This document shows, in pieces, positions 45,811 through 53,923 of a stretch of 64,000 nt of DNA. Location of the stretch: assembly GCF_029626175.1 (NCBI RefSeq), contig NZ_JARUBM010000002.1, forward strand, positions 4,543,001 through 4,607,000, read 5' to 3'. A program made the translations under genes and the position numbers. A model generated the notes under the pieces. The model worked only from the letters and a program-made list of their open reading frames with translations, made no database searches and was not told the DNA's origin. This DNA comes from Micromonospora sp. WMMD1082. Lineage in GTDB: Bacteria > Actinomycetota > Actinomycetes > Mycobacteriales > Micromonosporaceae. Position 1 is the first letter of the stretch. Every line of letters starts with the position of its first letter.

Positions 45811-47261
45811 CTAGTACGGCAGCCGCCGTTCGGGACTATGGCTGGTGTTCGAGGTTGAGGCGTCGGGTGTAGTGGGCTTGGCGGGCTCGGGCTTGATGGC
45901 GGCGGCGCCAGTCTGACCAGCGCAGACGGTGGGTGAGGTCGCGGATCGGGCGGAGTACGAGGGTGTTGATCAGTCGGCGGGTCTCGTTGACGGTCAGCTT
46001 GATCAGCCCTGTGTCGGTGGAGTCGTCGTCGGCGTCGGCGGCGCAGATCGCCAGGACGGCGAGGGCGGCCAGGGCGAGGGTGGTGAAGCGGTGCCAGGAG
46101 TCCCAGCGGCGGACCTGGTGCTGGTCGAGGCCGACCTGGCCCTTGGCGGCCTGGAAGCTTTCCTCGACCGTCCAGCGGATGCCCGCGACCCGCACGAGTC
46201 GGGCAAGGGTGGCTTGTTGCGGGGTCCAGCAGCGGTAGAAGGCCAGCTCGCCGGTGGTGGTGTTGCGGCGGATCAGGAGGCTGTGGTGGCCGCCGTCGTC
46301 GGGGTCGGCATCGGTGCAGACGTCGTTGAGCCAGGCCCAGTCGTAGAAACGCGGGCCCTTGGATCCGGCGCCTGCGCTGCGGCGCTGCCACGCCGAGGCC
46401 GGTAGGTCGACGGCGACCCGATCAGCCCGCACCCGGGTCTTGCCACCGTCGAGAGGGACCAGGTGGCTGCGGGACACGGCCAGGACATAGCCCAGGCGGT
46501 GTTCGCGCAGGTGAGTGCGGAAGACGCTGCTGTTGCCGTAGGCCTCGTCCGCAGCCGCCCACCCGACGGGAACGCCGGCGTCGACCGCAGCGGTGATCAT
46601 GTCGGCGGCCAGCTCGGACTTCGTGGCGAAGGCAACCTCGTCGGGAACCCCAGCGGCCTGGCATCTGTCCCGGTCATCGGTCCACGACACCGGCAGGTAG
46701 ACCCGGCGGTCGATCAGCGTGTGCCCATGCCGGCTGGCATAGCCGCAGAACACCCCTACCTGCGCGTTCTCGATCCTGCCGGCAGTGCCGGTGTACTGGC
46801 GTTGCACCCCGACCGAATGCGTGCCCTTCTTCAGGTCCCCGGTCTCGTCGACAACCAGCACGCCGTCCGAGTCACCGAACCGGGCCACGACCACGTCGCG
46901 CAGATCGTCGCGGACAGCGTCGGCGTCCCACACCGCCCGATACAACAACCTCTGCATCGCGTCCGGCCGGGCATGCCCGGCCCGCTCCGCCAACTGCCAG
47001 CACGTCTTGACCTCAATGTCGGCCAGCAGCCCACTCACGAACGCCGTAGCCGTGCGCCGCGGCTCGACCCGCCCGAACCGTCCCGCGAACGCATCACACA
47101 CCCCGGCCAGAACCTGCCGCCACCGGGCAGGGTTTACGCTGTGGCACGCGGCCACCGCCAGATCTGAAGTTATGTCCACAGCAGACAGACGATCACGCGG
47201 TGGCCGCACCTCGCCTACCAGGCCCCACCAGCGACATCTCAAACGGCGGCTGCCGTACTAG
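45811..47261 (-). mobile_element. IS701-family insertion sequence with CTAG target duplication
   Basis: The element spans 45815-47257. Its ends are perfect 16-bp inverted repeats starting TACGGCAGCCGCCGTT, and it is flanked by the 4-bp direct duplication CTAG (45811-45814, 47258-47261), which matches the YTAR target preference I recall for IS701. A single transposase gene fills it. Intact ends, intact gene and identical duplications suggest recent insertion. Confidence 0.88.
45836..47179 (-). CDS. IS701-family transposase
   Basis: A DDE transposase of 447 residues if started at GTG 47179 (product DITSDLAVAACHS...); a TTG start at 47242 would add 21 residues. The DDE_5-type core includes GVLVVDETGDLKKGTHSVGV with the first catalytic Asp, then AADEAYGNSS with the second, and GIRWTVEESFQAAKGQVGL with the Glu. 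No frameshift or stop interrupts it, so it may be active. It reads toward the rnpB side and its high G+C resembles the host more than the adjacent ATPase gene. Confidence 0.88.
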   Translation of the reverse strand: MDITSDLAVAACHSVNPARWRQVLAGVCDAFAGRFGRVEPRRTATAFVSGLLADIEVKTCWQLAERAGHARPDAMQRLLYRAVWDADAVRDDLRDVVVARFGDSDGVLVVDETGDLKKGTHSVGVQRQYTGTAGRIENAQVGVFCGYASRHGHTLIDRRVYLPVSWTDDRDRCQAAGVPDEVAFATKSELAADMITAAVDAGVPVGWAAADEAYGNSSVFRTHLREHRLGYVLAVSRSHLVPLDGGKTRVRADRVAVDLPASAWQRRSAGAGSKGPRFYDWAWLNDVCTDADPDDGGHHSLLIRRNTTTGELAFYRCWTPQQATLARLVRVAGIRWTVEESFQAAKGQVGLDQHQVRRWDSWHRFTTLALAALAVLAICAADADDDSTDTGLIKLTVNETRRLINTLVLRPIRDLTHRLRWSDWRRRHQARARQAHYTRRLNLEHQP

Positions 47262-49243
47262 GCGTTGTCGCCGCCATGGGAGAAGTAAATCTTCCGACTG
47301 TCGGCTGGTGCCACTTTCCGTGAAATGATCCCTTGGCTTTCAAGCTTCGCGCCGAACTTCGCAACTTTCTGTACGTAGCATCCGACATCGTCAGCAACCT
47401 GTCGCGCGTACAGGTTGTCCTCCTCTCTTGCTGAACGAATGGCGCCGATTATCTTTATCTCCTCTTCTGTGAAATTGTGGCCGATGTTTGGCGCATTAAT
47501 TGGTTCGAGGTCGACCCGATCTACTGGGCAAAAGCTTAATTGATGTCCGGCGACGATTAATTGGCTTCTCTTGAAGGTGGTGCGACACCTCGGGCAGCGG
47601 AACTCTTCGTCCTCACTTCGCTTGTAGTATTTATCAAACGCCGACAACGTGTCGTCGTATGCAAACCTTTGCTGTCGGATAGTGTTCTTGTCTGTGCTCC
47701 ATCCGAAGTGATTTTCGAGGGCGGTTCCGTAGTCGAAGCAGTACAGGCTTCTGTTTATGCCTTCCTTTTTGGTTGTGCGACCTTGTTCCAGGAGGTGCAC
47801 AAGGAAGAACATATTCAGGTACTTCAATCGCTCCTCGTAGCGAGGCTGAACCATAAAATGGCTTGAACTGACGGAATTCGTTCTTGACTTTTTCCGCTCC
47901 TGGCCCGCCCGTTCGAGTAGCGAATCCCAAAGCTCAAGCACGTGTTCGGGTATGGCGATATTATCGCGAGCTGACCCGGCCATCTGGTTATAGTAGGCGC
48001 GCGAGGCGTATCTAATGCCGTAGTCGACATCCGCTCGCCTGATCCGTGACCTTGCATGTGCAGATGTTGATTGGGCTCGGCTCCACGCCTGTTTGAGTAC
48101 GATCCCTAGTGTTCTTGGAACCCCCATCGCAGACATCGAAAGGTTTTCGTAGGCGCTGCTTGCCTCGTCGAAGAGGCTGCCGGGGTTTTCGATACCGTAA
48201 ACCTTTAGGCGCTGTTCCACAATATTTTTCGTGAGGCCGATTAGGTGGTCCATTGCGGATTTAAGTGATCCGCTTCTTTCCACAAACGAGTCTAGATCAA
48301 GTGAGAGCTCAAAGAGGTCTCGTTGAAGGATTATTGATGAGCCTAGTCTGTAGTGGTCTGTGATTCCGCATAGCTTAATGTATACGCCAGAATGGTTTCC
48401 TAGTATCTTTTTGAGCAGTGTAGTGAATCTGCCTTGGAGGGTGTCGTCTAAAGAAGAAAACTCGTCTACGAATATAATAAGGTAAGGTATCTCTGCGGCT
48501 TTTCGCAGATCTCCTACAACGCGCAGAAAATCCGCCACCGTAAGCCGGTAACTCATATTCTCGGAGCGGGTCACCTCTGTTTCGCGACTTTCCGTGTGTT
48601 CATCGGAAAAATCGACCTTGAGTTCGGCGGCTGGCATCTTCAAGCCGGCCGATACGCTGGCCTTGTCGGCCGTGCTTTGCGAGTTTCGGTTGCGGATTTC
48701 CTGGGATCCCGACCGATCTACGAATCGAGGCAATCCCGTCTTGATTATTTCGGCAAGACGCTGTAGTTCATTGTTGGTCGCGGCTAGCCTTCTGCTCTCC
48801 CTCGACTTGAACACGCGATCAATTAGTGTCCTTTCGCGAGCAAGGTCTGGCCATGAGCGAACAAGCTCCTCCCGGATTGCGTCACATGGCTCCGATATAA
48901 AAGCATGTTCGAAGTGTTCGTAGTCGACGGTGCTGAAGGAATTGAGTGATTGGCACTTAACCAGATCAAGGTAGATGCCGAGTGTTCTGCTCTGCGCGGA
49001 GCTCCCAGCTTGGTTGCCCCAAGACCTCATGCATTCGACGAGTGCGCGGTAGAGGAGGGTCGTCTTTCCTGTGCCGCGTCGGCCGACCACTAGTTGGTCT
49101 ACCGGCGCAACCATTTGGTTGATGTAACCCCAATAGTCAACGTAATAATCAGCAAGGAGGTTTAGTTTCTCGGTATCGTTCAGAGCAATGTAGTCGGTTC
49201 GAAGCATAGAGTTGAATGCTTCATCGAGCCGCGGGCTTGTCAT
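47258..49243 (-). CDS. AAA+-type ATPase with zinc-binding patch and carboxyl winged helix, island cargo
   Basis: A 661-residue protein with much lower G+C (near half) than its surroundings, hence foreign. Walker A is GRRGTGKTT (54-62); Walker B FVDEF (258-262); a sensor-1-like KLCGITDHY (290-298) and a sensor-2-like MGVPRTLG (373-380) follow, recalling Orc1/Cdc6-type AAA+ proteins. Residues ~185-230 are a charged insertion. C550-x2-C553 and C572-x2-D575 form a zinc-ribbon-like patch, and ~592-655 look like a winged helix (VADDVGCYVQKVAKFGAKLE). ATG 49243 follows GAGAGGAA. The TAG stop lies in the IS target duplication but is unchanged by it. Function unknown; defence or regulation is possible from the context. 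Confidence 0.75.
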   Translation of the reverse strand: MTSPRLDEAFNSMLRTDYIALNDTEKLNLLADYYVDYWGYINQMVAPVDQLVVGRRGTGKTTLLYRALVECMRSWGNQAGSSAQSRTLGIYLDLVKCQSLNSFSTVDYEHFEHAFISEPCDAIREELVRSWPDLARERTLIDRVFKSRESRRLAATNNELQRLAEIIKTGLPRFVDRSGSQEIRNRNSQSTADKASVSAGLKMPAAELKVDFSDEHTESRETEVTRSENMSYRLTVADFLRVVGDLRKAAEIPYLIIFVDEFSSLDDTLQGRFTTLLKKILGNHSGVYIKLCGITDHYRLGSSIILQRDLFELSLDLDSFVERSGSLKSAMDHLIGLTKNIVEQRLKVYGIENPGSLFDEASSAYENLSMSAMGVPRTLGIVLKQAWSRAQSTSAHARSRIRRADVDYGIRYASRAYYNQMAGSARDNIAIPEHVLELWDSLLERAGQERKKSRTNSVSSSHFMVQPRYEERLKYLNMFFLVHLLEQGRTTKKEGINRSLYCFDYGTALENHFGWSTDKNTIRQQRFAYDDTLSAFDKYYKRSEDEEFRCPRCRTTFKRSQLIVAGHQLSFCPVDRVDLEPINAPNIGHNFTEEEIKIIGAIRSAREEDNLYARQVADDVGCYVQKVAKFGAKLESQGIISRKVAPADSRKIYFSHGGDNA

Positions 49244-49275
49244 CTAGTTCCTCTCGCGATCGATGACGAGTTTGA

Positions 49276-49304
49276 CCCAATTAAGTGGGATTTGTTGAAT
49301 TGGG
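49276..49304. promoter_or_regulatory. Inverted repeat in the ATPase leader
   Basis: CCCAATT (49276-49282) and AATTGGG (49298-49304) are perfect arms with a 15-base gap, between the promoter candidate and the ATG of the ATPase gene. It may be an operator or leader hairpin. Confidence 0.4.
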
Positions 49305-49330
49305 ATTGTTTGGTCATGTGGGTGTCGAAG

Positions 49331-49370
49331 GATACAGCTCGACGTCATGATGTCAGTCAATTATCTGACA
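49331..49370 (-). promoter_or_regulatory. Candidate promoter and operator of the cargo ATPase gene
   Basis: On the minus strand TTGACT (49360-49355) and TGTATC (49336-49331) are spaced 18 bases. TGTCAG/CTGACA arms (49351-49356, 49365-49370) form a palindrome over the -35 box, as expected for a repressor site. Confidence 0.5.
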
Positions 49371-49687
49371 GTTCGGCGGAGTGGTGCAAGTAGTCCTACT
49401 TCAAGTAGGTGTGGAGCGGTGAGTAGGACGGTCGCAGCCTTTACGTATGGCCAGGCCGGATCGGAGGTGATGGAGTGCTTGGCGGAGTGCCTGCGTAAAC
49501 CCTACAGCCAGAGTTAGGCAGACGCCCACCGAGCCTGCCACCGTGGTCAACCAACCGCCTGTTGCGAGCCCGTTGCTGGTGCATGTGCGCCAAGGTCAAG
49601 GCAGCATTGACGCGTGGTCGGTGCGACGGGTCGAGCGGTGCTCTGGTTGATTTACTCGGGTCGGAACTTAACGAAATTGCCACGCAT
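49371..49687. other. Region between the ATPase gene and the GntR gene
   Basis: No credible gene: short frames on both strands lack ribosome sites. It includes CCTACTT-C-AAGTAGG at 49395-49409, a 15-bp palindrome that could be a further operator. Confidence 0.4.
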
Positions 49688-50089
49688 TCATGTGCTGGCC
49701 AGGTCCACGTGATAGATCAGGGCGACCTCTCCGACCCGGTCTACCTGTCGAATGACCTTCTCTTGCTCGATCAGGAGAGTTCCGACCTCGACCTGGAAAA
49801 GTGCCGCTAGGCGTACATCTGCTGGTATCTCTCGCTGGCGGACTTCTGACGGCGTCTGCCTGTGCTGGGCCACGTATGTACCCCTGCCTTGTTCGGTGGC
49901 GACCTGGCCCTCCTCCCGCAGGGCAGCTATCGCCTTGCGGATCGTGCCGCGGGCTACATGGAATTCGGCGGCGATGGCGCTTTCGGTCGGCAGCAGGGCG
50001 CCGGATGGGATAGCGCCGCTCTCGATGCGCTTCCGTAGTTCATCGGCGATGACCCGGTAGCGCGGCTGTCCGTAGCGCGGGGTGGGCAT
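49688..50089 (-). CDS. GntR-family regulator of the integrative element, short form
   Basis: A 133-residue protein. The winged helix-turn-helix is complete (YRVIADELRKRIESGAIPSGALLPTESAIAAEFHVARGTIRKAIAAL), followed by EGQVATEQGRGTYVA; only a short tail follows, so the UTRA effector domain of HutC-type relatives is largely missing. KorSA-like GntR repressors control pSAM2-type elements. ATG 50089 is the start. Symmetric TTG/CAA operators lie just upstream. Confidence 0.82.
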   Translation of the reverse strand: MPTPRYGQPRYRVIADELRKRIESGAIPSGALLPTESAIAAEFHVARGTIRKAIAALREEGQVATEQGRGTYVAQHRQTPSEVRQREIPADVRLAALFQVEVGTLLIEQEKVIRQVDRVGEVALIYHVDLAST

Positions 50090-50104
50090 CTGGTCACCGT
50101 ACCT

Positions 50105-50126
50105 GGCACTTGTCTTACCAAGTGCC
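50105..50126. promoter_or_regulatory. Operator candidate 1 upstream of GntR
   Basis: GGCACTT (50105-50111) and AAGTGCC (50120-50126) are perfect inverted arms spaced by 8 bases, 16 bases from the GntR start. The half-site ACTT/AAGT recurs in the next palindrome, suggesting a common binder, probably the GntR protein itself. Confidence 0.55.
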
Positions 50127-50153
50127 AACCTGAAGCCTCGTTTTGGCGTGTAG

Positions 50154-50170
50154 ACAAGTCGTCCACTTGT
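50154..50170. promoter_or_regulatory. Operator candidate 2 upstream of GntR
   Basis: ACAAGT-CGTCC-ACTTGT is a perfect 6+5+6 palindrome sharing half-sites with the previous one. Two such sites at a divergent region fit autoregulation. Confidence 0.55.
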
Positions 50171-50197
50171 AGGTACGTCTCCGAGTGTGCGGCTGGT

Positions 50198-50416
50198 ATG
50201 ACGGCGTGTATCAGGGGTGGTGCTGCGTCGGCCTGGTCGTGCTACTTCACCCGGGAACACGGCCTGCTCTACCGCAAGTGGCCCGGCCAAGTCACCAGCC
50301 AAGCCGCCCACCGCGAACCTATCGAGTACGAAGGCCGTATGAAGATCACTGAGGCCAGCGCCGTAGCCCTGGCCTCAATGCTCCCGAACGGGTTGCCGGT
50401 CACTCCTGCGGCGTAG
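50198..50416 (+). CDS. Possible small protein divergent from GntR
   Basis: A 72-residue frame from ATG 50198: MTACIRGGAASAWSCYFTREHGLLYRKWPGQ and onwards. There is no clear ribosome site, but the position opposite GntR, just past its operators, is where integrative elements often start a transcript. No motif is recognised. The rest of 50090-50535 holds nothing else I can support. Confidence 0.3.
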   Translation: MTACIRGGAASAWSCYFTREHGLLYRKWPGQVTSQAAHREPIEYEGRMKITEASAVALASMLPNGLPVTPAA

Positions 50417-50535
50417 CCTCATGCCCCGGCATCCCATGGGTACGCCGACGCTTCCTCGATTCCGCCCGGTCGGCGCGTAATCCGACCCGCAGCGCCGACC
50501 CGGATCGGGCTGACTCGCATTCGGCGTCAGGATGG

Positions 50536-50910
50536 TCAGAAGTCGTAACCGCGGCGGTGACCGCAGGGGTATGCAACGAAGATGGTTTCCGCGAGGATCT
50601 CGCCGCCGGGGAGCATGGCCTCGGTGCTCTCTGCGGTGGAGCCGGTGACCCGCCGGCCGCAGTCCGGGCAGGGCTTGCCGTCCACGATGGGCTGGATGAC
50701 AAGCGTGTCGTTCCGTTCCTTGAGGTAAGGCTTGAAGGCGCGGTAGGCGTTCGGGCCGGCCATGTGTACGCACTCGCCGATCTCGTCCCAGGTGGCGCCG
50801 AGCTGGCGCGCCTGAGCAACGGCGCGGGCCTGGGTGAGCGTGGCGTTGCCGATGGCGGCGGTGGCATCCCGGAGGAGACCGAGCGCCTCCAGCTTGGTGG
50901 TGGTGGTCAT
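50536..50910 (-). CDS. Small element protein with HTH-like and zinc-binding parts
   Basis: A 124-residue protein from ATG 50910 behind GGGAGGG. The first ~70 residues look helical and HTH-like (ARQLGATWDEIGECVHMAGPNAY), and the carboxyl half has CPDCGRR and YPCGHRRGYDF, a possible zinc site. It resembles small proteins seen in actinomycete integrative elements; function unknown. Two TTATC/GATAA palindromes lie directly upstream. Confidence 0.65.
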   Translation of the reverse strand: MTTTTKLEALGLLRDATAAIGNATLTQARAVAQARQLGATWDEIGECVHMAGPNAYRAFKPYLKERNDTLVIQPIVDGKPCPDCGRRVTGSTAESTEAMLPGGEILAETIFVAYPCGHRRGYDF

Positions 50911-50925
50911 CAGACCCTCCCGATC

Positions 50926-50957
50926 TTATCGTTTCGATAATTTTATCGTCCTGATAA
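50926..50957. promoter_or_regulatory. Tandem TTATC-N5-GATAA operators
   Basis: TTATCGTTTCGATAA (50926-50940) and TTATCGTCCTGATAA (50943-50957) are two copies of one palindrome spaced 17 bp start to start. They lie between divergent element genes, in an AT-rich gap, and probably bind an element-encoded regulator. Confidence 0.65.
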
Positions 50958-51095
50958 GGCATGGTCAACTGGCGTGGCGGGGTCGTCCGCTCCTGTGGCA
51001 ACCCGCCTCCGTCGTCCAGTCGGCGTGTTCGCATTCTCGCCGCCCGCCCGCCGCGCTCTGCCGGGGATTGCCGTCAACAAGTTGGAGGGTGAGTG

Positions 51096-51665
51096 ATGGC
51101 TCTGCGTGGCGGTATGAGGTTCGCCGTGCGGTTCGAGGACGTGTTCCCGGCGGGGTGCGCGTTGGTGCCCGAGTCGTTGGGTGAGGTCGAGGACTACGAC
51201 GAGAAGACCGGCCGGCGTAGCCCAGCCAAGGACAAGCTGACTGGTCAGCGGGTGTGCCAGGTCCGGGTGATGGACCTTGACCCTGAGCTGGGGAAGCGGT
51301 CGCGGGAGACGACGGTGAAGATCTCGGCTGACTACCAGCCGGTGCCGCCGTCGGGTGCGCCGTTCGAGGCGGTGGAGTTCGACGGGATGACGGTGACGCC
51401 GTACGTGGCGAACAACGGTCGGATGGCGCATTCGCTGCGGGCGACCGGGCTGCGGGCTCCGGTGGTCGGCGGGCAAGAAGTGACGGTGACGAACGATGGG
51501 CTCTGGACGATCCGGGACGTGGCGGCGTACCTGCGGGTACCGACCGAGACGCTGTACCGCTGGCGCAAGGTCAAGTACGGTCCGCCTGCGGCACGGGTTG
51601 GCCGTCACCTCCGGTACGAACCGGAAGCGGTCCGATCCTGGGTACGCGAGCAGGCGGCGGCCTGA
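51096..51665 (+). CDS. Chimeric ORF: plasmid-type protein fused to excisionase-like HTH
   Basis: A 189-residue protein from ATG 51096 behind GGAGGG. Residues 1 to ~122 (MALRGGMRFAVRFEDVFPAG ... SLRATGLRAP) look like the protein that precedes the replication or transfer genes of actinomycete integrative elements. From ~131 (TNDGLWTIRDVAAYLRVPTE) it is a typical excisionase helix-turn-helix ending RSWVREQAAA. A GTG at 51480 could be the original xis start. In intact elements I would expect transfer and replication genes between the two parts. It ends at the integrase start (overlap ATGA-like, TGATGG). Confidence 0.7.
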   Translation: MALRGGMRFAVRFEDVFPAGCALVPESLGEVEDYDEKTGRRSPAKDKLTGQRVCQVRVMDLDPELGKRSRETTVKISADYQPVPPSGAPFEAVEFDGMTVTPYVANNGRMAHSLRATGLRAPVVGGQEVTVTNDGLWTIRDVAAYLRVPTETLYRWRKVKYGPPAARVGRHLRYEPEAVRSWVREQAAA

Positions 51666-52835
51666 TGGGACACGTCGAGGATCGCTGGTACAAGACACTG
51701 CGTCACCCGGGCGGGCAGCGGGAGCGGGTCAAGACGGAACTGTTCGGCAAGGGTTTGCGCTACCGGGTGCGCTACATCGGCCCGGATGGCAAGGAACGCA
51801 AGAAGTCGTTCCCGGACCGGGCCAAGCGTGAGGCTGAGGCGTTTCTCGTCTCGACCGAGTCGGACAAGCTGCGCGGCTCGTACGTCGATCCGGTCGCGGG
51901 TCGGATGACCTTCGCGGAGTACGCCGAGACTTGGCTACGGACGCGCTCGTTCGACGAGTCGACCCGGGAGAGCACGGAGTTTCGGGTACGCAAGCACCTG
52001 CTGCCGTTCTTCGGCTCCAAGAAGCTGGCCGAGATCAAGCCAGGTCATATCCGGGCGTGGGACGCGAACATGGTCGGCAAGCTGGCTCCTGCGACTCGGG
52101 CCGTTGTCTTCGCCCACCTGCGGACCATCCTCGGCGCGGCCGTCGATGACGAGCGGATCGCCAAGAATCCGTGTTCGGCAAAGTCGGTCAAGCCTCCGCG
52201 CCCGGTGCAGCGCCGGGTAGTGCCCTGGCGGTACGAACAGGTTTCGGCAATCCGCGCTGGCCTCGCGCAGGGATACCGCCCTATGGTCGACCTGGGGGCC
52301 GGCTGCGGTCTGCGGCAGGGGGAAATCCTCGGCCTCGGGGTCGACGACATCGACTTCGACGGCGGCTGGGTGCACGTCTGCCGTCAGGTCAAGCTGGTCC
52401 GCCGGATACCGTTGCCCGACTCCGTCGCCCAGGTGCTACGGCAGCATGTCGACGACTTCGCCCCGGTGCCGCTCACCCTGCCGTGGGAAGACCCGGCCAC
52501 CGACGAGCGGGTAACGGTTCCGCTGCTGTTCACCACCACCCGGCGGGGTGCGATCAACCGGCGCACCTTCGACAACAAGAGTTGGCGACCCGCTGTCGTG
52601 GCGGCCGGCATCACGCCGACCCGCTCCACCGGGATGCATGCACTACGCCACTTCTACGCCTCGTTGCTGCTCGACGCGGGGGGAGAGCATCAAGGCCCTG
52701 GCGTCCTACCTCGGCCACGCCGACCCCGGCTTCACGCTCCGGGTCTACACGCACCTGATGCCAGCCAGCGAGGAACGCACCCGGAATATGATCGACCGTC
52801 TCTTCTCGCCCCCTGTCGGTCGCCAAGAACATTGA
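51665..52835 (+). pseudogene. Tyrosine recombinase (integrase), broken by a +1 frameshift
   Basis: Site-specific recombinase of the phage/ICE type. The first frame gives an amino arm domain, core-binding domain and catalytic Arg217 (GCGLRQGE) and His325/Arg328 (HALRH). At a run of six G (52678-52683) the frame is lost; with five G it would continue AGESIKALASYLGHADPGFTLRVYTHL, holding the last His and the nucleophile Tyr, and stop at 52833-52835. As read, the frame runs instead into the downstream HNH gene. Either the element has lost its integrase, or this is a sequencing error or slippage. Confidence 0.85.
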
Positions 52836-52882
52836 TCTTGGTCTGCCTATCTGATGTCGGATCCGTCGTATATCGTCCGGCC

Positions 52883-53854
52883 ATGTCTCGGCAGAAGAAG
52901 AAGGCTCCGCGGAAGCGCGGGGGAGCGGGTGTTGCCATCTATCACGATATGCGCGTAGAAGAAGACTTTGAGCGCTGCGCGCAACGCTTGGTGGAAACCA
53001 TTGCATTTGCTGCTCGGACGCATCCAGGCAAGAAGAGGTGCCTGTATTTGGATGTCCAGGGTCATCGAAACGATGCAAATGGCTATGACCGGGATGCGCA
53101 CGAGATCATGGGGAATTTCCTGTTCACCTTTCTGATGCCCTACCTTTCTGAGGCGTCCACTCCTCTCGGGGCATATAGGAACCCCAGAGGGCAGCGAGAC
53201 GATGTTCCTGATGTTGTTGCGGTTGCTGATCCTGATGAGCGCCCGGATGAGCTGCTCAATCTGGCGAAGCGAGTCAGGGGCGTAAAACAAGACGCTCGCC
53301 GTTCAAGGCCGTCCCTGCCCGCGATTGCCGACTACCTCGGGGTCAAGGAGGTGGCCTGTATCATCTGCTGGTCAACGCCGGTCCATCGTGCCCACGCAGT
53401 GCCGGATTCCCTGGGTGGTTCGAACGACGTTCGGAACTTCGCGCCCCTTTGTGAGGGGCACCATAGGCGGGCGCCTGATGTTGTCGACGCGGAAGCATTC
53501 TGGCGCTGGATTGACTATGCCTGCCAGAAGGAAAGACGGAAGCGCCTTGCGTTGATGCACAAGGCGGCCCCTGCGTTGATTCCTGATCCGGGGCCTGAAC
53601 CAGATCGCGCGCCAGGCACCTTTTTCGACCAGGTAAAGCGTGAGCTGATTGATCTTTACGGCTGGGTGGAGAGCGACTTTGAAGGGCTGGCGTGGAGCAG
53701 GGTGCTCGATGATTTCTATGTCGTGCTGGAGCAGGCGACCGGTAAGCACTTCGGTGTCGATCGCAAGGTCTCGACCTACGCGTGGGCTTACAACGTGGCC
53801 AAGAAGCGGGTGGAGTTGAGAGGCCTGGCGGGTGAAGACCTGCTCAACGCTTGA
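52883..53854 (+). CDS. HNH-motif protein between integrase and attR
   Basis: A 323-residue protein starting at ATG 52883. The centre has an HNH/zinc module: C159-x2-C162, HRAHAVPDSLGGSND (168-182), then FAPLCEGHHRR (187-196), typical of McrA-like nucleases. The amino 140 residues (with LYLDVQGHRNDANGYD) and the carboxyl 120 (WVESDFEGLAWSRVLDDFY) match nothing I know. The gene has lower G+C than the host. Its place between int and the att site marks it as cargo. A DNA-cutting role is inferred from the motif. Confidence 0.75.
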   Translation: MSRQKKKAPRKRGGAGVAIYHDMRVEEDFERCAQRLVETIAFAARTHPGKKRCLYLDVQGHRNDANGYDRDAHEIMGNFLFTFLMPYLSEASTPLGAYRNPRGQRDDVPDVVAVADPDERPDELLNLAKRVRGVKQDARRSRPSLPAIADYLGVKEVACIICWSTPVHRAHAVPDSLGGSNDVRNFAPLCEGHHRRAPDVVDAEAFWRWIDYACQKERRKRLALMHKAAPALIPDPGPEPDRAPGTFFDQVKRELIDLYGWVESDFEGLAWSRVLDDFYVVLEQATGKHFGVDRKVSTYAWAYNVAKKRVELRGLAGEDLLNA

Positions 53855-53923
53855 CGCCCTGGCGACGCCCTGAGCGGGTGTCAGTCAGACTAGATGCCTG
53901 CTCGGGGCGCGAATCACGTTCAT

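Noticed and set aside
49441..49810. Small opposing frames between the ATPase and GntR genes
   Set aside because: No ribosome site, no recognisable product, and mutual overlap.
51665..53854. Single 729-residue protein joining integrase and HNH
   Set aside because: The join depends on the extra G; the other frame restores integrase motifs, and the HNH part has its own ATG at 52883.
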